Position numbers and translations under genes: made by a program
Notes under the pieces: generated by a model
What the model was told of the DNA's origin: nothing
The model's input: the letters and a program-made list of their open reading frames with translations, nothing else
The model's database searches: none
In this document: piece after piece, positions 6,670 through 10,602 of the stretch
Numbering within the stretch: position 1 is the first letter of the stretch
Layout of the letters: each line of letters opens with the position of its first letter
Assembly: GCA_945869365.1 (NCBI GenBank)
Contig: CAMBOW010000069.1
Span: forward strand, 1 to 10,602
DNA length: 10,602 nt
Source of the DNA: Flavobacterium psychrophilum
GTDB lineage: Bacteria > Bacteroidota > Bacteroidia > Flavobacteriales > Flavobacteriaceae
Reading direction: 5' to 3'

Positions 6670-8682
6670 TCAATCCAACTTATATCTCAAACCCGCATAA
6701 TACATACTGCCAAAAACCGGCGCATATACAATCGAGGCATCAAAAACAACTCCAAACGGATCATTAGCCCCTAAAATGGCTTTGGGTTGGCGGTAATTGG
6801 TCAAATTCTCACCGCCTACATACACCTCAAATTGCTTTCCAAAAATACGGGTACATTGCATATTAGCAAGCGTATACGGTGTTGATTCTGCAGGGAATTG
6901 ATCTGAGCCCGCATTCGATACGGTATACGGAAGCAGTTGTGCGCCCAACCAATTGAAGGTGAGATCAAATTTCCATTGCCGGTCTTTTGATGTGGGTTGT
7001 GTTTCGTAGGCAATATTTTCAAAAAGGCGATGCTTGGCCTGTAAGGGTTTGGCTTTCCTTTCCCAGCGGTAATCAGTTTGAATGTCATAATACTTATAGG
7101 CCGTTCTAAAGTACAGCTGGTGCAGGGGTTCAAAATTAAAATCAATCTGGAAACTGTTGGCAAATGAGACTCCTTTCAAATCATAAAACTGCACTTGTTG
7201 TGGGCCTTGATACAAATCAACCACGACTTGGTTTTGAAAATCGGTGCGGTAGGCATCAAATCCAATCTCGGCATTTTTGATGCCAATTCGAAACTTCTGC
7301 AAAAAACTAAACCCATAATTCCATGCCTTTTCGGGATGCAAGCCATAGCGATTACCTCCCCCATTTTCAATCACAAACTCACGCGAACTGGCCATCAAAT
7401 TTTGATTTTCGGCAAACACAGCGGCCAACCTTCTGCCCTGTCCTGCCGAAATGCGCAACACGCCAAAAGGCCAAGGATTATAACGCACATGAAGACGGGG
7501 AGTAACAAAAGTTCCCATACTCGAATGCATATCTACACGGCCGCCAGCAACCAAACTAAAATTATCTGCGTTATCAAACGTGTATTCAAAATAAGTGCCT
7601 ACATCCAGTATCGATTTGGGGTAAGATGTGCCTGCAAAATTTTCCTGATACTCGTCAAATTGGAGGTTTAGGCCTGTTGTAAATTTATGCATTGTATTGC
7701 GAATAATCGAACTAAACACGGCATTGGAGTAATAACTTTTTTGGGTAATGTTATAGGTGCGCAGGCCAAAATAGGATTGTTGCCGATGCGAGCTAAATGC
7801 ATTTTGAAAACCAATACTCTGAAACGGTCTATCCTTAAAAACATACCCCACTTTGCTAGAAATATCCGCGCGCTCGGTTTTGATTTCGGCACCCCAATGT
7901 CGAGTAGTTAAACCATCCGTAAGCGGGTTAAAATTCATCTGACCCAATTGTTTCTCGTCTTGCATGAGTTGCACGGACAAAAAACTCACCCAGCCTTTTT
8001 CGGGATTGTAATATTGATAGCGATGCAACAAATTGAGTTGTTTGGCCAAGGGATTGTCCATAAATCCATCATCATTCATGTCTTTGCGTTGGGTTCGGGT
8101 ATTGCCGTGCAACAACAAACTGCTGCTCCACTTGGGGTTGAGTTTGAAGCCAATATGGGTGTTGAGTTCGTAGCGCGCATCGGTGGAGCTATACGCATTG
8201 ACAAACAACTTTTTTTCGTTTATGGGCTTACTCAGTTCGGCATTAATTTGACCCGAAATGCTTTCAAAGCCATTCACCACCGAGCCAGCACCTTTGGTAA
8301 TCTGAATGCTTTCTACCCAAGTTCCTGGGATAAATGATAAACCATAGGCCTGCGAAGCACCACGTACGGAGGGAATATTCTCGGCTGCAATAAGCAAATA
8401 GGGACTGGTGAGCCCGAGCATTTTTATTTGTTTGGTTCCGGTAAGAGCATCCGAAAAATTGACATCAATGGATGGATTGGTTTCGAAGCTCTCGGCCAAG
8501 TTACAACAAGCTGCTTTGAGCAATTCCTTGCTTGTCATTACCTGTGTATTAAGGGTAGTTGATAAGGATTTGGTGATGCTTTTTTTGTTTGCTTGCAGCT
8601 GAATGGTTTTCAAGGTGTCTTGAGCAAAACCAACATAGCTAAGCAAACTGAGCAGCAAAACACCGCTTTTTTTGAGATACAT
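6670..8682 (-). CDS. TonB-dependent outer membrane receptor, metal-linked type
   Basis: The product is a 670-residue outer-membrane receptor that should import a ligand through a plugged 22-strand barrel using TonB/ExbBD energy. A signal peptide ends near GFAQ (18-21). Unlike many Bacteroidota receptors there is no N-terminal carboxypeptidase-like repeat domain; the mature protein leads almost directly into the plug (about 30-155). Plug landmarks are KQIKMLGL (85-91), PSVRG, WVESIQITKGAGSVVNGFES (122-141) and SGQINAEL. A vicinal cysteine pair (C59, C60, in KAACCNLAESFE) sits at the plug's start. The remainder is barrel, with a plausible final strand near MYYAGLRYKLD. Neighbours are the HYC_CC_PP gene 52 bases upstream and the HMA gene 53 bases downstream, pointing to a copper or other soft-metal substrate rather than a glycan; no SusD partner is present. 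The ligand is not provable from the sequence. Confidence 0.93.
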   Translation of the reverse strand: MYLKKSGVLLLSLLSYVGFAQDTLKTIQLQANKKSITKSLSTTLNTQVMTSKELLKAACCNLAESFETNPSIDVNFSDALTGTKQIKMLGLTSPYLLIAAENIPSVRGASQAYGLSFIPGTWVESIQITKGAGSVVNGFESISGQINAELSKPINEKKLFVNAYSSTDARYELNTHIGFKLNPKWSSSLLLHGNTRTQRKDMNDDGFMDNPLAKQLNLLHRYQYYNPEKGWVSFLSVQLMQDEKQLGQMNFNPLTDGLTTRHWGAEIKTERADISSKVGYVFKDRPFQSIGFQNAFSSHRQQSYFGLRTYNITQKSYYSNAVFSSIIRNTMHKFTTGLNLQFDEYQENFAGTSYPKSILDVGTYFEYTFDNADNFSLVAGGRVDMHSSMGTFVTPRLHVRYNPWPFGVLRISAGQGRRLAAVFAENQNLMASSREFVIENGGGNRYGLHPEKAWNYGFSFLQKFRIGIKNAEIGFDAYRTDFQNQVVVDLYQGPQQVQFYDLKGVSFANSFQIDFNFEPLHQLYFRTAYKYYDIQTDYRWERKAKPLQAKHRLFENIAYETQPTSKDRQWKFDLTFNWLGAQLLPYTVSNAGSDQFPAESTPYTLANMQCTRIFGKQFEVYVGGENLTNYRQPKAILGANDPFGVVFDASIVYAPVFGSMYYAGLRYKLD

Positions 8683-8734
8683 AATAAAGGATTTAGATGA
8701 GTACTATTTTCACAAATCGTGAACAAAAACTTAC

Positions 8735-9145
8735 CTAAACTTTATCGTAAAAAATGAATTGGGAATACAACTTAAACAAAGGAGGCGCATGCGATTCCCA
8801 ATAATAAGTTGAAATTGATGGAGTAACAACCGAACAAGAGGATGGCCAATACCAATTAGTTGTTGTAGGAATTGTAACAACTAAAATAGCCGAAGTTGTT
8901 GCGTGTTGAATGGGTACAAACGTATCCGATTTTTTGGAGAGTTGAATGGTTTTGTCGTTGCAACAGGACGATTCTTTCTCTACAATACCGCAGCAATCAT
9001 CCTCCACATTTTGGGTAGTTGACAATGCATTGAGTTGTACCGATGCGATTGAATCACCACAATAGTGCACCTGAAAAGCAAACCCAAATTGGGAAAGCAA
9101 CATAAAAAATGCAAGGAGCAAGCTAAGGGGTTTCTTCAAAAACAT
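8735..9145 (-). CDS. HYC_CC_PP family small secreted cysteine-rich protein
   Basis: This 136-residue exported protein belongs to the Bacteroidota family named after its invariant motifs. All three are visible: HYC at 27-29 right after a strong signal peptide (hydrophobic core about 7-24), vicinal cysteines (C51-C52 in DDCCG, and another pair C61-C62 in SSCCND), and the PP near the C terminus at 121-122 in SHAPPLFKLYSQF. C104 and H81 are further possible metal ligands. The function of the family is not established; the cysteine pattern suggests metal binding or disulfide chemistry in the periplasm. It is the first gene of a probable three-gene unit with the TonB-dependent receptor and the HMA protein. 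A -7 promoter element ends only 4 bases before its ATG (see separate entry). The start is well fixed by the signal peptide. Confidence 0.88.
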   Translation of the reverse strand: MFLKKPLSLLLAFFMLLSQFGFAFQVHYCGDSIASVQLNALSTTQNVEDDCCGIVEKESSCCNDKTIQLSKKSDTFVPIQHATTSAILVVTIPTTTNWYWPSSCSVVTPSISTYYWESHAPPLFKLYSQFIFYDKV

Positions 9146-9149
9146 AAGG

Positions 9150-9157
9150 CAAAAGTA
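9150..9157 (-). promoter_or_regulatory. -7 promoter element immediately before the HYC_CC_PP gene
   Basis: TACTTTTG on the - strand matches TAnnTTTG exactly and ends 4 bases before the ATG at 9145. No -33 TTTG lies at the standard spacing. If used, transcription would start at or next to the ATG, giving a leaderless or nearly leaderless message for the HYC_CC_PP / receptor / HMA unit. Confidence 0.45.
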
Positions 9158-9234
9158 ACAAAACTAACTGATGATCGGCTTTATTTCGGGTTGCATTTGC
9201 AAGAAAATGAGAACACCTAAAATTCAACTTAAAA

Positions 9235-9672
9235 TTACTGCCGTTTCTGGTAATAAAAAGCAGGAATAAACAAGATGATGAACAACGGCTGAATGAGAAA
9301 TCGACGCATATAAAACACCACAAAAGTAGCCGGATGTTCAACAAAATAAAACAAGGCAAAAAATATTCCTATGAGCACCAAAAAAAAGAAAACATAAAAC
9401 AATGTGGCAACCTTGATGACGCTTTTGTCGGCAAAAAGGACATACAACAACAGCAAGGATAATAGGGTATTTAATGAAAAACGAAAGGCATAGGAAACAA
9501 ATAATTGCCAAGTCGCAAACTCAGGATAGGCTTGGGTTTGGTAATTGGATTTAAAAAAGGCAATAAACGGATCGTAGAACAACTGCTGCTCGAAAGCGCG
9601 AACAGCAGCCAAGAGGATCACGAGTAGAACTGCTAGTAAAATAGCTAGCGCTTTATTGTTTTTTGGCCACAT
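9235..9672 (-). CDS. Exosortase F system-associated membrane protein
   Basis: The product is a 145-residue integral membrane protein recognised as the partner that accompanies XrtF in Flavobacteriia. The predicted layout is a first transmembrane helix at about 7-26, an extracytoplasmic segment with FEQQLFYDPFIAFFK (27-41), and three more hydrophobic helices around 58-80, 84-111 and 115-140, ending FYMRRFLIQPLFIILFIPAFYYQKRQ-like with a conserved arginine pair. No enzyme motif is visible. Its ATG lies inside the 3' end of xrtF (20-base overlap), so translation is probably coupled and the two proteins are made together. Its job is unknown: it could hold or present the XrtF substrate, or be required for XrtF stability. 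It is not a typical exosortase substrate, because it lacks a short sorting tail with a single helix and basic end. Confidence 0.87.
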   Translation of the reverse strand: MWPKNNKALAILLAVLLVILLAAVRAFEQQLFYDPFIAFFKSNYQTQAYPEFATWQLFVSYAFRFSLNTLLSLLLLYVLFADKSVIKVATLFYVFFFLVLIGIFFALFYFVEHPATFVVFYMRRFLIQPLFIILFIPAFYYQKRQ

Positions 9673-10207
9673 GTCCCGAAAATTTAAAAATCCACAAAAT
9701 CCACAGCAAGAAAACTACTCCGTATATAAACAAGGGAAACACGATGTCGTGCAAAAAATCTCGGTATTTAGGGTAATGCAACAAAGCCATACACAACAAG
9801 GCAATTCGAATCACGTTGAGAAGATGAATCACAAGCGTGCCAAGGAACACAAAAATTAAAGTGGTTTTCCATTTGCCCGAAAAGGCGATCACAAAGGCTA
9901 CAAACAAAATAATGACACTCATCGCGTTGCATCCTTCTACGATGCGCGCAAGGGGATTTTGCTCAACTACTAAAAGCATTCCCGCTTCTGTAGTTTGCGG
10001 AATTAATTTGGCTAAATATCCGAAAGCCTGGAGAATCTGCTGTACTTGCTCGGAAACCAAGACGGTAAATCCATCGGCTTGAAAGGCCAAATCGCTCGAG
10101 TATTGATTTAGATATAACTCATAAACAGCCGTGAGCAATCCGTAGGTTCCAAAAAATTTTGCCAAAAAAAGTAAAAACGGTTTGTATTCTTGGAGCTGAG
10201 CTTTCAC
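9653..10207 (-). CDS. xrtF: Exosortase family protein XrtF
   Basis: XrtF is a 184-residue polytopic membrane protein of the exosortase/archaeosortase family, thought to be a transpeptidase-like cysteine enzyme that cleaves C-terminal sorting signals at the outer face of the inner membrane. The proposed catalytic residues are all present: C93 in EGCNAMSV, R134 in LNVIRIALL and H153 in LHDIVFPLFIYG. Hydrophobic segments lie around 10-30, 95-110, 115-140 and 155-175, so it is a compact member of the family. The start codon is GTG; the next in-frame methionine is far inside, and the KPFLLFLAKFF beginning matches a first transmembrane helix, so GTG is preferred. The gene overlaps its partner by 20 bases and is divergent from a GAF gene. 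A near-consensus promoter lies 13 bases upstream. No substrate with a recognisable sorting tail is encoded in the window. Confidence 0.93.
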   Translation of the reverse strand: MKAQLQEYKPFLLFLAKFFGTYGLLTAVYELYLNQYSSDLAFQADGFTVLVSEQVQQILQAFGYLAKLIPQTTEAGMLLVVEQNPLARIVEGCNAMSVIILFVAFVIAFSGKWKTTLIFVFLGTLVIHLLNVIRIALLCMALLHYPKYRDFLHDIVFPLFIYGVVFLLWILWIFKFSGHVAKKQ

Positions 10208-10220
10208 GCTAATTTTTTTT

Positions 10221-10251
10221 CAAATATAGGCATTTCACTTTGGCAGACAAA
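10221..10251 (-). promoter_or_regulatory. Promoter of xrtF
   Basis: On the - strand, -33 TTTG (complement of 10248-10251) and -7 TATATTTG (complement of 10221-10228) are separated by exactly 19 bases. This is a full match to the Bacteroidota sigma-A pattern TTTG-N19-TAnnTTTG. The -7 box ends 13 bases before the GTG start, so the leader is very short. Confidence 0.7.
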
Positions 10252-10254
10252 CCC

Positions 10255-10262
10255 TATTTTTG
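10255..10262 (+). promoter_or_regulatory. -7 promoter element for the GAF-domain gene
   Basis: TATTTTTG matches TAnnTTTG and ends 12 bases before the ATG at 10275. The best -33 candidate is the imperfect TTTC at 10233-10236, 18 bases upstream; a real TTTG at 10239-10242 is too close. The element overlaps the xrtF promoter region on the other strand. Confidence 0.5.
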
Positions 10263-10274
10263 CACAAAAAACCA

Positions 10275-10602
10275 ATGGAATTCGAACAACTACTTCCCAA
10301 AATACAGTTGCTTTTGCAACAAGAACAGTACAGCAGAACCGAAAAACTGCAGCAACTCTGTGAATTGCTTCGCCAAGAAATCTCCTATTACAACTGGGTA
10401 GGATTTTATTTTGCCAATCACGAAAACAGAACCTTGCATTTAGGCCCCTATGCCGGCGCAGCCACCGATCATACCGTGATTCCGTTTGGTAAAGGAATTT
10501 GTGGGCAAGTAGCCGAATCCAATCAAAATTTTGTGGTGCCCGACGTGCAAGCCCAAGACAATTACATCGCCTGTAGCTTTACTGTAAAATCAGAGATTGT
10601 GG
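10275..10602 (+). CDS. GAF-domain protein, free methionine-(R)-sulfoxide reductase-like (N-terminal part)
   Basis: The first 109 codons of a gene that runs off the window. The family (fRMsr, a GAF-fold enzyme) reduces free methionine-(R)-sulfoxide with thioredoxin in the cytoplasm. Visible features are an N-terminal helix (about 4-36), the YNWVGFYF strand (39-46), a LGPYAGAATDHTVIPFGKGICG segment with C76 (about 57-77), and NYIACS with C100 followed by KSEIV. The 24-residue spacing between C76 and C100 equals that of Cys94 and Cys118 of the E. coli enzyme, where Cys118 is catalytic. The residue corresponding to E. coli Cys84 is a histidine here (H66). The remaining part, including the end of the GAF fold, is outside the window. 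It is divergent from xrtF and is often a neighbour of it, which may only reflect conserved gene order. A non-enzymatic sensor GAF is the alternative. Confidence 0.82.
   Translation, partial: MEFEQLLPKIQLLLQQEQYSRTEKLQQLCELLRQEISYYNWVGFYFANHENRTLHLGPYAGAATDHTVIPFGKGICGQVAESNQNFVVPDVQAQDNYIACSFTVKSEIV

Noticed and set aside
7195..7671. Open frame of 158 codons on the + strand inside the TonB receptor gene
   Set aside because: It is antisense to a clearly recognised receptor. The translation has no domain-like pattern or promoter.
8710..8724. TTCACAAATCGTGAA hairpin between the HYC_CC_PP and receptor genes
   Set aside because: Only a 5-pair stem with AT-rich flanks and no T-run; it could arise by chance and was not annotated.
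9146..9234. Terminator after the XrtF-associated gene
   Set aside because: The 88-base gap shows only a 4-pair TTGC/GCAA stem and no T-run, so read-through into the HYC_CC_PP unit remains possible.

Overview
The window looks like chromosome from a member of the Flavobacteriia (Bacteroidota), probably family Flavobacteriaceae. The evidence is moderately AT-rich DNA, start codons without clear Shine-Dalgarno sequences, several perfect matches to the Bacteroidota -7 promoter element TAnnTTTG, and protein families typical of this group: XrtF with its partner, a HYC_CC_PP protein, and the gene order miaB / sigma-54 activator / lptE / TPR-like protein / secG / groES / groEL. The window is gene-dense, with no gene-free stretch above 300 bases. 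No tRNA, rRNA, CRISPR array, insertion sequence or phage gene was seen.

Left block, + strand, 1-5461. The 3' end of miaB (tRNA methylthiolation, TRAM domain) is followed closely by a sigma-54 enhancer-binding protein without an N-terminal sensor domain, the outer-membrane LPS-assembly lipoprotein LptE, a conserved protein with a C-terminal TPR-like segment, and the translocon subunit SecG. Gaps of about 10-70 bases suggest one transcription unit, with a possible extra promoter before lptE. A strong hairpin/T-run terminator closes it. A 134-base spacer carrying a 19-base near-palindrome then leads into groES-groEL, which ends at a bidirectional terminator shared with the convergent genes.

Right block, - strand, 10207-5517. 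Read in its own direction it contains xrtF, an overlapping XrtF-associated membrane protein gene, a small secreted cysteine-rich HYC_CC_PP protein, a TonB-dependent receptor, a periplasmic heavy-metal-associated (HMA) protein, and a DedA/VTT membrane protein. The three middle genes all encode exported proteins with vicinal cysteine pairs or CxxC motifs. This suggests a soft-metal (copper-like) handling unit across the envelope. The XrtF pair is an exosortase-type protein-processing module whose substrate is not obvious here.

Right edge, + strand, 10275-10602. The beginning of a GAF-domain protein resembling free methionine-(R)-sulfoxide reductase is divergent from xrtF. The 67-base region between them holds back-to-back promoter elements.

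All individual families are recognisable. The least explained parts are the cysteine-pair metal triad, the XrtF/partner pair with no visible substrate, and the groESL control palindrome.
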